From Lachnospiraceae bacterium (GTDB taxonomy: Bacteria; Bacillota; Clostridia; Lachnospirales; Lachnospiraceae): DNA of 64,000 bases. The stretch spans positions 186,001 to 250,000 of the forward strand of contig JAFUAB010000034.1 of the NCBI GenBank assembly GCA_017460885.1. The letters run 5' to 3'. Every line of letters begins with the position of its first letter. Positions within the stretch are counted from its first letter, which is position 1. The notes beneath the pieces were generated by a model that did not search any database, was not told the DNA's origin, and saw only the letters and a program-made list of their open reading frames with translations. Positions 8,994-17,931 of this stretch are shown piece after piece. The position numbers were made by a program, and so were the translations under genes.

Positions 8994-9536
8994 TCAAAAG
9001 GTATTTTGCCCCTGACGTATTCTGTGTAATACCGCAGCCGCCACGGTACCGAGCAATGCCCCTGTGACAGCCCCGCTAATGACAAGTATCGGAAGATATG
9101 ATACTATCCCTGCCGTATGCATCATTACCATGGCTATCATCAGCTGCCCCAGATTATGAGCGACACCTCCGGAGATACTGATTCCCATGGGACTGAATCT
9201 GTCGATCCTCCAAAACAGAGTCATAACACTGAAGCTTAGCAATGCCCCGGTCATAGAATAAAGCATCATGGCCGAATTTCCAAACAAAAGCCCTGACAAC
9301 AGGACCTTGAGGATATCAATGGTCAGGGCTTCTTTCCATCCGAAAGCAAACAGCGTAATGACTATCACCAGATTGGAAAGCCCCAGTTTAACACCCGGAA
9401 CCGCAAAATCAAAAGGTATAAGAGTCTCGACATACCCGAGGATAAGAGCAAGCGCCAGGCCGCTTCCCATATAGGCAACCCGCTGTGATACCGACACGGA
9501 TCCGTTGTGTGGATCGGATTTTACAGGTTTACTCAT
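8994..9536 (-). CDS. Gx transporter family membrane protein
   Basis: A 180-residue integral membrane protein with about five hydrophobic segments and the family motif PGVKLGLSNLVIVI near the N-terminus. This matches the family once called heptaprenyl diphosphate synthase component I and now Gx transporter. ATG 9536 with GGTGAG upstream is preferred; a GTG at 9545 in the same frame overlaps the stop of the previous gene. Pairing with a NusG-domain-II gene is common in Clostridia; the transported compound is not known from the sequence. Confidence 0.8.
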   Translation of the reverse strand: MSKPVKSDPHNGSVSVSQRVAYMGSGLALALILGYVETLIPFDFAVPGVKLGLSNLVIVITLFAFGWKEALTIDILKVLLSGLLFGNSAMMLYSMTGALLSFSVMTLFWRIDRFSPMGISISGGVAHNLGQLMIAMVMMHTAGIVSYLPILVISGAVTGALLGTVAAAVLHRIRQGQNTF

Positions 9537-9541
9537 TGCTC

Positions 9542-10129
9542 TCACCAGGTCACAGCATCAGGCTGCCCACCATCGAGGCGGTTCCCATTCCCGGAAAACG
9601 ACGCCTCCCCGTCACTGCCCGCTCTTACAGTCACGATCACTCCGTGCGGCAAACAGCATACAGTCTGTCCGGTTACTGATATTGCGCCCGATCTGACACA
9701 CAATCCGTCCGGGCATGTTGCTTCGATCATCCGGACATGCCCATCCGTGACTTCCAGAATATTAACGTCGGTCTTTCCGTCAATAAGCCTGTCAAACCCG
9801 TCGGAAAAGGATCTTGCTTCCTCCAATCCGGACAGGATTTCCGGCGTAATACCGGTAAGTGTTTCTCCGCCGTCAGATACAACCGCGAGACTGCCATTAA
9901 AGGTAACGACCGCGATATATCCGTTTTTGTTCAACGGATATACGACAGAGTATGTGTCCCGTGACTGACCGGAACACCTGACGTTTACTTCAATCGCCCC
10001 TCCGCTGTCTCCGGATCCGGAAAACAGAAAAAAAACCAATGCAATCAACAAACATGCCGCAAGTAAGAAAAAATCATTTTTATACCTGCGGCGTGTGGAT
10101 ACTGTATTTATATTATCACTATCGAACAT
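9542..10129 (-). CDS. membrane-anchored NusG domain II protein
   Basis: A 195-residue protein with one N-terminal membrane helix (about 20-38), a linker region, and a C-terminal NusG-II-type domain (about 120-165; motifs VRMIEATCPDGLCV and VCCLPHGV). The Cys pairs in these motifs are conserved in the family. ATG 10129 is preferred over an upstream TTG at 10138; both lie inside the last codons of the GH13 gene. The next gene is a Gx transporter, so it is probably a partner protein of that system rather than a transcription factor. Confidence 0.75.
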   Translation of the reverse strand: MFDSDNINTVSTRRRYKNDFFLLAACLLIALVFFLFSGSGDSGGAIEVNVRCSGQSRDTYSVVYPLNKNGYIAVVTFNGSLAVVSDGGETLTGITPEILSGLEEARSFSDGFDRLIDGKTDVNILEVTDGHVRMIEATCPDGLCVRSGAISVTGQTVCCLPHGVIVTVRAGSDGEASFSGNGNRLDGGQPDAVTW

Positions 10130-11936
10130 TTGTTTCAAGTATGCAAAAGCTTCTCGGCTTAATGCTGATCACGTTTGTATCATCATAAGTATTGGTATCA
10201 TCACTGGTCAGCGTCAGCTCCCACTTCATACCGCCCCTGATCCTGGGTACGGCGATAGTCTGTTCCTCCCAGTGCATGTTATAGATCAGATAAACCAGCC
10301 TGTTGTCCTTTTCATCGGCATATCTGTCATAATAGAGGATGCCGAAACTGTGTGACGTGGGACCGATATCAGCCCTCCAGAGCTCCTCTCCGTGCATTGA
10401 CACGTCGGGATAGCCGTACGACAGATAATCCCTTCCCGTCAGACTGTGATCACAGCCTATCGAGGGATGTGAGTTTCTGATACGGACAAGTTCTTTGATA
10501 AAACTCAAAAGTTCATTGGCAAAAGCACTTTTGGTCCATTTAATATATCCCGTGGCATTATCCTGATTATAGGGATTATTGTTTCCGTACTGAGTATTTC
10601 CGAATTCATCACCGCCGTAAATAAGCGGTGTACCCTGACTCAGAAGAGTCATGGCAAATGCATTCTTAAACTGCTTCCTGCGCAGCTCCAGGATGGATTT
10701 TTTTCTCGTATTGCCTTCATATCCGCAATTCCAGCTGTAATTATAATCAACGCCGTCTATTCCGTTTTCGCCGTTGGCCAGATTATGTTTCTCATTGTAT
10801 GATACGATATCAAAGGCTCTCATCGTATCCTGTCTGGCTATATAACATACGGGATGTGTGACCGGATCGCAGTTTTTAAGCTGGAAGGAAGCTCCTGTCG
10901 CGGAATTTGGATCTCCCTTTAAGAACTTGCGGATATCTGTCATAAAACCTATATCCATATAGCCGTGTTCGGGATTGTATTTTTCATCAGTCCTGGAAAG
11001 TGACTCATCATAGAGTATCTTACAGCCATACAATATCGGATCCTGCATGATCTCATCGATCGGAAGCCCGCCGCCGATAAGCTGATATCCGTCCACATCA
11101 TAGCCTGCACGCCAGAATCTGAGGATATCGGTTATCTCCCTGACGGTCATTCCGTTCCTGAACCTGAACTGCAGTATCACTTCCATTCCCGCATTATGAA
11201 TGGCATCCACCAGCTCATGCATTTCCATGACAGGATTGCCCGATGCGGAATAGGAATACTTCGGAACATAATAATATCCGTCCGTGTAACCCCAGAAATT
11301 AACCATTGCCGGCTTCTCGTCATCCTTTCGGATGATATCTGGAGCATAGATCAGCTCATTAAACTCATAAACGGGCATCAGGACCAGTCCAGTAACCCCA
11401 AGACTCTGAATATAAGGCAATTTACGTATAAGCCCCCGGAATGTGCCCTTATCACGAATACCGGAAGACGAATGTGCGGTATAGCCGCGTACATGGAGCA
11501 TATACAGCAGACTCTTTGAATACGGCTTTGGAATGAACGGATCCGGATGCTCATATTTATCATTTCCGACCCTCGAAAAGGGTGAAGTAACCTTACCGAA
11601 TTCACCAAAGCCGTCGGAATCCTGCATATACGGATCGGGAAATACCTCATCACCGCAATAATACAGATACTTGAGGCCTCTTCCATCGGAATCCGTCAGA
11701 TAGCGGCTGACTGCATCCGCTCCGCCAAAACGGATCTCCACTGCGCGTATCCTCCCCTCTTTGGACCATGAAGGAAACGGTATTTTTATCATGGTGCTGG
11801 TATTTGACGGATAGATCAGAACCCCGCAATCAGCGTCATTGCAAAGCTCGCAGGAGAATCTTACCCCTTTTTCCGTATAAGATGAACCGAGCGGGTAAGC
11901 ATTTGTTTTATGTAATGAATAAATGGTTGAAGCCAT
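10119..11936 (-). CDS. GH13 isoamylase-like protein lacking the catalytic residues
   Basis: A 605-residue protein from ATG 11936 (AGGA upstream). It has a beta-sandwich N-terminus, a barrel with recognisable landmarks (FWGYTDGYYYVP, SYNEKHNLANGE, NYSWNCG, TPLIYGGDEFG) and a C-terminal beta domain. These landmarks match glycogen-debranching/isoamylase enzymes. The four active-site regions are changed: region I reads EVILQFRFRNG instead of DVVYNH; region II reads VDGYQLIGG, so the Arg and the nucleophile Asp are Gln285 and Ile287; region III has Asp310 in place of the acid Glu; region IV has QD (369-370) instead of HD. It is likely a glycan-binding or regulatory pseudo-enzyme. Confidence 0.82.
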   Translation of the reverse strand: MASTIYSLHKTNAYPLGSSYTEKGVRFSCELCNDADCGVLIYPSNTSTMIKIPFPSWSKEGRIRAVEIRFGGADAVSRYLTDSDGRGLKYLYYCGDEVFPDPYMQDSDGFGEFGKVTSPFSRVGNDKYEHPDPFIPKPYSKSLLYMLHVRGYTAHSSSGIRDKGTFRGLIRKLPYIQSLGVTGLVLMPVYEFNELIYAPDIIRKDDEKPAMVNFWGYTDGYYYVPKYSYSASGNPVMEMHELVDAIHNAGMEVILQFRFRNGMTVREITDILRFWRAGYDVDGYQLIGGGLPIDEIMQDPILYGCKILYDESLSRTDEKYNPEHGYMDIGFMTDIRKFLKGDPNSATGASFQLKNCDPVTHPVCYIARQDTMRAFDIVSYNEKHNLANGENGIDGVDYNYSWNCGYEGNTRKKSILELRRKQFKNAFAMTLLSQGTPLIYGGDEFGNTQYGNNNPYNQDNATGYIKWTKSAFANELLSFIKELVRIRNSHPSIGCDHSLTGRDYLSYGYPDVSMHGEELWRADIGPTSHSFGILYYDRYADEKDNRLVYLIYNMHWEEQTIAVPRIRGGMKWELTLTSDDTNTYDDTNVISIKPRSFCILETNVR

Positions 11937-12189
11937 ATGATCCTTTCGCGTAACATTATTCCGCAGGAAGGGTAATAGTCGGTCGGAACACACGTTGTAT
12001 CCGGACTTTCATAACTTAACACCCCAAACTATCATATGATTATACACTTTTTAGCGGATAATTAACATACCATATCCTGAATTAAATGGAAACGCTGTCG
12101 AAATACAGGAATATATGATAAGATATTTTAAGCAAAACACTTCAGATTTCCGTTGTCTGATCAGATCACAATGAACCGGAGGAAATAAA

Positions 12190-12525
12190 ATGGCTGATAA
12201 TAAAAATACCGATAATAATCTAGTGGAGAATGAGAATGATACCGAAGAAATGACCGTAACTCTCGAACTTGACGAAGGTAACGTGGAATGTGCCGTAGTC
12301 GCCATATTTGAATGTGAGGGAAAAGACTATATCGCACTTCTCCCCATGGATGAAGAAGGAAATAACACCGACGGAGAGGTATGGCTCTACGGATACAGCG
12401 AGAATCCCGATGATCCTAACGAAGAGCCGGAGCTTCGAAATATCGATGATGACGAGGAATTCGAAAAGGTCGAAGAGGCTTTCGATGAATTCCTTGATTC
12501 GGTTGAATTCGACGAAATGGTCTGA
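12190..12525 (+). CDS. DUF1292 domain protein
   Basis: A 111-residue, very acidic protein matching DUF1292 (VTLELDEGNVECAVVAIFE, KDYIALLP, and the aromatic VWLYGY pattern). Its function is unknown. A strong GGAGGA site lies 6 nt before the ATG. The 253-bp gap between it and the divergent GH13 gene has no clear promoter boxes that I would defend. The gene is followed by a tandem repeat and a good terminator. Confidence 0.85.
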   Translation: MADNKNTDNNLVENENDTEEMTVTLELDEGNVECAVVAIFECEGKDYIALLPMDEEGNNTDGEVWLYGYSENPDDPNEEPELRNIDDDEEFEKVEEAFDEFLDSVEFDEMV

Positions 12526-12586
12526 TGTGTCAAAGGGATGCATCCGGCAACACAAAATGTGTCAAATGGATGCATCCGGCAACACA
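12526..12586. repeat. two tandem copies of a 29-nt palindromic unit
   Basis: Copies at 12526-12554 and 12558-12586 differ at one base. Each starts TGTGT, ends ACACA, and has the perfect palindrome GGATGCATCC in the middle, so each can fold as a small hairpin. The first copy starts directly after the DUF1292 stop codon. It resembles REP-type intergenic repeats, but no transposase is present here. Confidence 0.8.
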
Positions 12587-12590
12587 TTAA

Positions 12591-12627
12591 CGGGGACAGT
12601 CCATAAAAGAACTGTCCCCGTTTCGTT
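12591..12627 (+). terminator. rho-independent terminator of the DUF1292 gene
   Basis: A perfect 10-bp stem (CGGGGACAGT/ACTGTCCCCG) with a 10-nt loop is followed by TTTCGTTTA. Confidence 0.85.
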
Positions 12628-12647
12628 TATCTTTATCGCAATGATCT

Positions 12648-15062
12648 TCAGCCTTTAACAACTATATTTACGATCTTTCCGGGTACATAGATCTCTTTGA
12701 CGATCTCTTTTCCTTCGATACGGTCGCCAAGTGCTTCCTTGCCGGCGCTTATAGCAGAATCCTTATCAACATCCGCGGGCACACTGATCGTCACACGAAC
12801 CTTACCGTTAACCTGAACTGCGATCTCGATCGTGCTCTCTACGGTCTTGGCCTCATCATATTCCGGCCAGCTCTGCTCGTATACATATCCTTCATATCCG
12901 AGAACAGACCATATTTCCTCAGTGATATGCGGAGCAACCGGATTGAGCAGTGTCAGGAATGTCTTTAATTCATCCTTTGTTACGCTGCCCTTTTTGGTGA
13001 AATCATTGATAAGGCTCATCAAAGCCGCAATGGCAGTATTAAACTTAAGCGTCTCAAAGTCGGAGCTGACTTTTCTGATAGTCTTATGCATCGTTGCTTC
13101 GAGATCCGATGAATATCCCGATTCATCCGACACTATATCCTGAAGCTTCCATACTCTCTCAAGGAATCTGCGGCAGCCTCTTACACCCTCATCCTGCCAG
13201 CTTGCGGCCAGATCAAAGGCTCCGATAAACATTTCGTAGGTTCTCAGAGTATCCGCACCGAATTCATCTATGATCTCATCCGGATTAACGACGTTTCCGC
13301 GCGATTTGGACATCTTCTCGCCGTTCGATCCGAGGATCATGCCGTGACTCGTCCTCTTCCGATAAGGCTCCTTGCACGGAACTACTCCCTGATCGTAGAG
13401 AAATCTGTGCCAGAATCTGGAATAAAGAAGATGAAGTGTGGTATGCTCCATTCCGCCGTTATACCAGTCTACCGGCATCCAGTATTTAAGTGCCTCGGGA
13501 CTGGCCAGTGCTTCCTTATTATTTGGATCCGTGTATCTCAGGAAATACCAGGAGCTGCCTGCCCACTGAGGCATGGTATCGGTCTCTCTTTTGGCCGGTC
13601 CGCCGCAGCAGGGGCATGTCGTATTGACCCAGTCAGTCATAGCCGAAAGAGGCGATTCACCGGTATCCGTAGGCATATAGCTTTCCACCTCAGGCAATTC
13701 AAGCGGAAGCTCGCTCTCAGGTATCGCAACATATCCGCACTTATCGCAATGAACGATCGGTATGGGTTCACCCCAGTAACGCTGTCTTGAGAATACCCAG
13801 TCTCTCAGCTTGTAATTGACTTTGGCACATCCGATGCCCTTTTCCTCAAGGTAAGCGATCATCTTTTCCTTGGCATCCGCAACACTGAGTCCGTTCAAAA
13901 ATCCGGAATTAACAAGTGTCCCCGTGGCAACATCGGAATAAACCTGCTTCTGAACATCCTCTCCGCCTGCCACTACTTCAACTATGGGCAGATCAAAGGC
14001 CTTTGCAAAATCCCAGTCTCTTTCATCATGGGCAGGCACAGCCATGATGGCGCCTGTACCGTAGCTCATAAGTACATAATCCGAAACAAAGATGGGTATC
14101 TCCTTTTCGTTAACGGGATTTATGGCTGAAAGACCCTGAAGTACTACTCCGGTCTTCTCCTTGTTCAGCTCACTTCTCTCGAAATCCGACTTTCTGGCAG
14201 CCTGGGCACGATAATCCTCGACGGCATTCCAGTTGTTTATGTCGTCCCGGTATTTATCAAGGATCGGGTGCTCCGGACTGACTACCATATAAGTCGCACC
14301 AAAAAGCGTATCACATCTGGTAGTATAAACGCGAAGCTTATCGGGCTTATCCTTTATCTGAAAATCAACCTCGGCTCCGGTACTGCGGCCTATCCAGTTA
14401 CGCTGTGAAACCGCGATGCGTTCAACATAATCAACATCCTCGAGACCATCGATCAGTTTCTGTGCATATTCGGTGATCTTGAGCATCCACTGGCTCTTGA
14501 CCTTGCGAACCACCTCGGAACCGCAACGCTCGCAAACCCCGTTTACAACCTCTTCGTTGGCCAGACCGACCTTGCATCCCGTACACCAGTTGATGGGCAT
14601 TTCAGCCTTGTATGCAAGTCCCTCCTTAAAAAGCTGAAGGAATATCCACTGTGTCCAGTGATAATAGTCGGGATCCGTGGTATTGATCTCGCGGTTCCAG
14701 TCGAAGGAATACCCTATGGACTGAAGCTGACCCTTAAATCTTGCAACGTTGTTTTTGGTTACTATCCTGGGATGGATCTTGTTTTTGATCGCATAATTCT
14801 CCGTAGGAAGACCGAATGCATCCCATCCCATAGGGAACAGAACATTGTAGCCCTGCATCCGGCGCTTACGTGAAACGATATCCATCGCGGTATACGGACG
14901 CGGATGTCCTACATGAAGACCCTGTCCCGACGGATACGGGAACTCAACCAATGCATAATACTTGGGCCTGGAATAATCGTCCGATGTGGCAAATGCCTGA
15001 TTTTCCTCCCATATTTTCTGCCATTTTGACTCCACAAGCTTATGATTGTATACTTCTGACAT
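12648..15062 (-). CDS. leuS: leucyl-tRNA synthetase
   Basis: An 804-residue class I synthetase with the HIGH-type motif HVGH (about 50-53), the zinc-like cysteines CTGCK and CERCG, a CP1 editing domain, and [12 protein letters not shown] (KMSKS loop). It charges tRNA-Leu. ATG 15062 is chosen because AGAGGAG lies 8 nt upstream; the longer open frame to 15119 has no such site. The 89-bp upstream gap has no room for a T-box leader, so transcription may come from the upstream kinase gene. Confidence 0.97.
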   Translation of the reverse strand: MSEVYNHKLVESKWQKIWEENQAFATSDDYSRPKYYALVEFPYPSGQGLHVGHPRPYTAMDIVSRKRRMQGYNVLFPMGWDAFGLPTENYAIKNKIHPRIVTKNNVARFKGQLQSIGYSFDWNREINTTDPDYYHWTQWIFLQLFKEGLAYKAEMPINWCTGCKVGLANEEVVNGVCERCGSEVVRKVKSQWMLKITEYAQKLIDGLEDVDYVERIAVSQRNWIGRSTGAEVDFQIKDKPDKLRVYTTRCDTLFGATYMVVSPEHPILDKYRDDINNWNAVEDYRAQAARKSDFERSELNKEKTGVVLQGLSAINPVNEKEIPIFVSDYVLMSYGTGAIMAVPAHDERDWDFAKAFDLPIVEVVAGGEDVQKQVYSDVATGTLVNSGFLNGLSVADAKEKMIAYLEEKGIGCAKVNYKLRDWVFSRQRYWGEPIPIVHCDKCGYVAIPESELPLELPEVESYMPTDTGESPLSAMTDWVNTTCPCCGGPAKRETDTMPQWAGSSWYFLRYTDPNNKEALASPEALKYWMPVDWYNGGMEHTTLHLLYSRFWHRFLYDQGVVPCKEPYRKRTSHGMILGSNGEKMSKSRGNVVNPDEIIDEFGADTLRTYEMFIGAFDLAASWQDEGVRGCRRFLERVWKLQDIVSDESGYSSDLEATMHKTIRKVSSDFETLKFNTAIAALMSLINDFTKKGSVTKDELKTFLTLLNPVAPHITEEIWSVLGYEGYVYEQSWPEYDEAKTVESTIEIAVQVNGKVRVTISVPADVDKDSAISAGKEALGDRIEGKEIVKEIYVPGKIVNIVVKG

Positions 15063-15151
15063 ATTTATACTCCTCTGTATAATTTTTACTACGAAATCAT
15101 ACCACCGGATATGATCCAAAGCAAATTATTAATTCACAAAAAAACGCAAAA

Positions 15152-17914
15152 TCAGTTCCAGTCATCGATAACGGCAATGCACTCATCCACATCCATGGAA
15201 TTAACCGCATTTTTGAGTGCTTCATATTTCTCTTTCCATTTACCGGTATATGAAAGCTCACTCATATCCGAGATCACGGCCTCCATTTCGTCCATATCCA
15301 GTTCGTCACAGGCTGTGCGCATACGTTCGAACAGATCCGTCAGAATATCCATGCTGACTTCGATCTTATTGTCGGCTGCAGCCGGATCCTCTTTTTCTTC
15401 AAACAAATATGAAAGCTTATCCTTATATGCCAGATAATCCTCAAGCAGTTTATCGGTATTTCCGATGATATAGGCCGTATCAAGATTTTTGCCGGCGTCC
15501 TCCAGACTCGCTGCAGCGGCTCCGAGCTGCATTGCGCCGATCTGTCTTGAAGCGCTCTTTAACGCATGAACCTCGATCGTATACTGAGGCCAGTTCTTAC
15601 TGTTATAGTGCCTGCGGATCTCGGCGGCACGGGAATCGATAGCCTCATAATAGGTCTTAAGAATGCTCATAAAGAGCTTTTCCGATCCGAGCATCTTAAG
15701 CGCCGTAGCTGTATCAAGATCGGCTATCACAAGACCTCCGCTGTTTTCCCCGGACTCCATCCTGCTCTGTGATGATGCCAGATTCTCATCCGCCACCAGC
15801 TGTTCATCGGTATGGGTCACGCGGCATATCTTTTCGGCAGGAACATATCTTCGGAAGGCATCAACAAGCAGTTTGACCTCGATCGGCTTTGCCACAAAGT
15901 CATTCATGCCCTCTTTCATGAACATTTCCTTTGCGTCACTAAGGGCATTTGCAGTCAATGCGATGATAGGAACATCGGCATAATCGGGCATGGTGCGGCG
16001 AATGATCCTGGTAGTGTCGATACCGTCGAGTTCGGGCATCATATGATCCATAAAAATGATGTCATACAGCTCGTCCGCTTTGTTCATCATCTCTATGGCC
16101 TCTTTACCGCTGGAAGCGATATCTATCTTAGCCTTAAGAGGTTCAAGCAGTCCCTGTGCAACGGTAAGATTGACAATATTATCGTCAACGACCAGAACCC
16201 TGGCGTCCTCGGCGGTAAAGCTGTAGGTCTCGGTCTGGTCATGCTTCTCGAGATGTGTCTGTGTTGTTCCCTTGTTAAATAGATTTCCAAGATTAAATAC
16301 GGAAACCGGCTTGCGCAGAAACATCAGTTCCTTATATTCCGACAACTGTCTGAGGTCGGCAAAGGTATCGGCAATTATTACCGGCGTTATATTCAGATCG
16401 TGTGAAGTATGTTCAAGCATCGCAGGATCAAAATACTGCTGGTCTATGAAGAAATACAGCTTTTCCCCTTCCTGAGCTTTTTTGAACCACTCTTCTATAT
16501 GCTGTTCACGATTCTCATAATCATAGAATATTTCACAGTTAACCCCGAGCTTACCGGCATCATTCACAAAATCCGCGGCAACATCACTGTTTTCGAATGC
16601 AGCTCCGAGATAAATGCTATCGGCATCTTCGATAGCGATCGAGCATGCCGGATCCACTATCTCCTGAACAAGATCAAAGCTGAAGGTTGATCCCTCACCG
16701 TAAACACTTTCCACATGCAGTTCGGAATCCATCATCTCCAGAAGCCGACGGCATATGCTGAGCCCCAGTCCGGATCCTTCGATATTACGATTTCTCTTCG
16801 AATCTACCTGCTGAAAGGAATTGAAGATCTTTTCCATATCCTGCTCTTTGATGCCTATACCTGTATCGATCACCGAAAAATGCAGACAAACATGCTTATC
16901 ATCTATTCTGTCACAGCCCGTATAGAGTCTGACATAACCGGTGTTGGTAAATTTTGTGGCATTGTTGCACAGATTGATAAGGATCTGTCTGATACGTATA
17001 TTATCTCCAAAAACCTTAAGCGGAATATTCGGATCGACGTCTATCAAAAGTTCAACATCCTTATCCATAAGTCTGGTCATAATGATATTGGCAATATCAT
17101 CGATGAGCGAAAGCGGTTCGTATTCTATGGGAATAAGCTCCATCTTTCCCGATTCGATCTTGGAATAGTCGAGAATATCGTTAATTATGGCCAGAAGAGC
17201 ATTACCGGAGCTCTTGATCTGCTGAATATAATTCTCGGCCTCGGGAGGGAGATTCTCACGCAGCGCCATCTCCGCAAAGCCGATAACAGCATTCATGGGC
17301 GTACGGATCTCATGGCTCATGTTCGCAAGAAAATCAGCCTGCATACGGGCAGCACGTTCAAGCTCGACATTGGCCTGCATAGCCTTATATTCGCCGTAAG
17401 CCATATCAGACAGAACTCCCGACAGAGTATATAAAAAAGCGGCAGCCTTATCTATCTGATCCTTATCTATAACAGGTATCTTCTGGATCGCTGCCCAGTA
17501 TTCATCCTCGTTGATATCCAATTCTCTGGCGATGCGACGTATGTTCTCCTCTTCCGGAAGTTCATAGAGAACCTGTCCGCCGATGAAGCATCCGACCATC
17601 TGGCCGTCTGCCAGAATGGGTGCGGAAAAATCCACCAGACCGGAATGGCATATATACGTAGTAAAGCGCCCGGTCTTATGAGTGACCTCGGCGCCATACC
17701 TGTCGCATTCTTCACAAAGAGATTTACCGACCTCCGAACATCTGGTGTACTTCATACAATAGTCGGTAAAATTGGATCCTTCGGTGACAGCCGTTCCGTC
17801 CGCTTCCGTAGTAAGGGCAGCCATCCCGACTGTCGCCGCAAAAGAATCCTGAATCTTCTGTAATACATCAACTGGGATAAGATCGGTTAATTTTACTTCC
17901 AGTTTATGACTCAT
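15152..17914 (-). CDS. hybrid sensor histidine kinase with PocR sensor domain
   Basis: A 920-residue cytoplasmic kinase with no membrane segments. In order: a PocR-type domain (about 10-165, with several conserved Cys), a short coiled coil, HisKA with SHEIRTP (His201), an HATPase domain (N box around 314-320, DTGIG at 350, GSGLGL at 380), a degenerate receiver-like region (about 430-545), a canonical receiver (Asp623 in FMDHMMP), an Hpt domain (His783 in HALKSASRQIG), and a helical C-terminal extension (about 850-920). No response-regulator gene is adjacent. There is no ribosome site before the ATG; instead a TATAAT box lies 5 nt upstream. Confidence 0.9.
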   Translation of the reverse strand: MSHKLEVKLTDLIPVDVLQKIQDSFAATVGMAALTTEADGTAVTEGSNFTDYCMKYTRCSEVGKSLCEECDRYGAEVTHKTGRFTTYICHSGLVDFSAPILADGQMVGCFIGGQVLYELPEEENIRRIARELDINEDEYWAAIQKIPVIDKDQIDKAAAFLYTLSGVLSDMAYGEYKAMQANVELERAARMQADFLANMSHEIRTPMNAVIGFAEMALRENLPPEAENYIQQIKSSGNALLAIINDILDYSKIESGKMELIPIEYEPLSLIDDIANIIMTRLMDKDVELLIDVDPNIPLKVFGDNIRIRQILINLCNNATKFTNTGYVRLYTGCDRIDDKHVCLHFSVIDTGIGIKEQDMEKIFNSFQQVDSKRNRNIEGSGLGLSICRRLLEMMDSELHVESVYGEGSTFSFDLVQEIVDPACSIAIEDADSIYLGAAFENSDVAADFVNDAGKLGVNCEIFYDYENREQHIEEWFKKAQEGEKLYFFIDQQYFDPAMLEHTSHDLNITPVIIADTFADLRQLSEYKELMFLRKPVSVFNLGNLFNKGTTQTHLEKHDQTETYSFTAEDARVLVVDDNIVNLTVAQGLLEPLKAKIDIASSGKEAIEMMNKADELYDIIFMDHMMPELDGIDTTRIIRRTMPDYADVPIIALTANALSDAKEMFMKEGMNDFVAKPIEVKLLVDAFRRYVPAEKICRVTHTDEQLVADENLASSQSRMESGENSGGLVIADLDTATALKMLGSEKLFMSILKTYYEAIDSRAAEIRRHYNSKNWPQYTIEVHALKSASRQIGAMQLGAAAASLEDAGKNLDTAYIIGNTDKLLEDYLAYKDKLSYLFEEKEDPAAADNKIEVSMDILTDLFERMRTACDELDMDEMEAVISDMSELSYTGKWKEKYEALKNAVNSMDVDECIAVIDDWN

Positions 17915-17919
17915 AATAA

Positions 17920-17925
17920 ATTATA
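17920..17925 (-). promoter_or_regulatory. TATAAT -10 box directly before the kinase start codon
   Basis: A perfect TATAAT lies 5 nt upstream of the ATG at 17914, so the expected transcription start is at about 17913-17914. No purine-rich ribosome site is visible. The -35 region (AGAACA at 17 bp spacing) is weak and lies within the end of the EF-G gene. Confidence 0.45.
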
Positions 17926-17931
17926 CAAAGA

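Noticed and set aside
15063-15151. Possible T-box leader in front of leuS.
   Set aside because: The gap is only 89 nt with no specifier stem or T-box sequence and no terminator hairpin.
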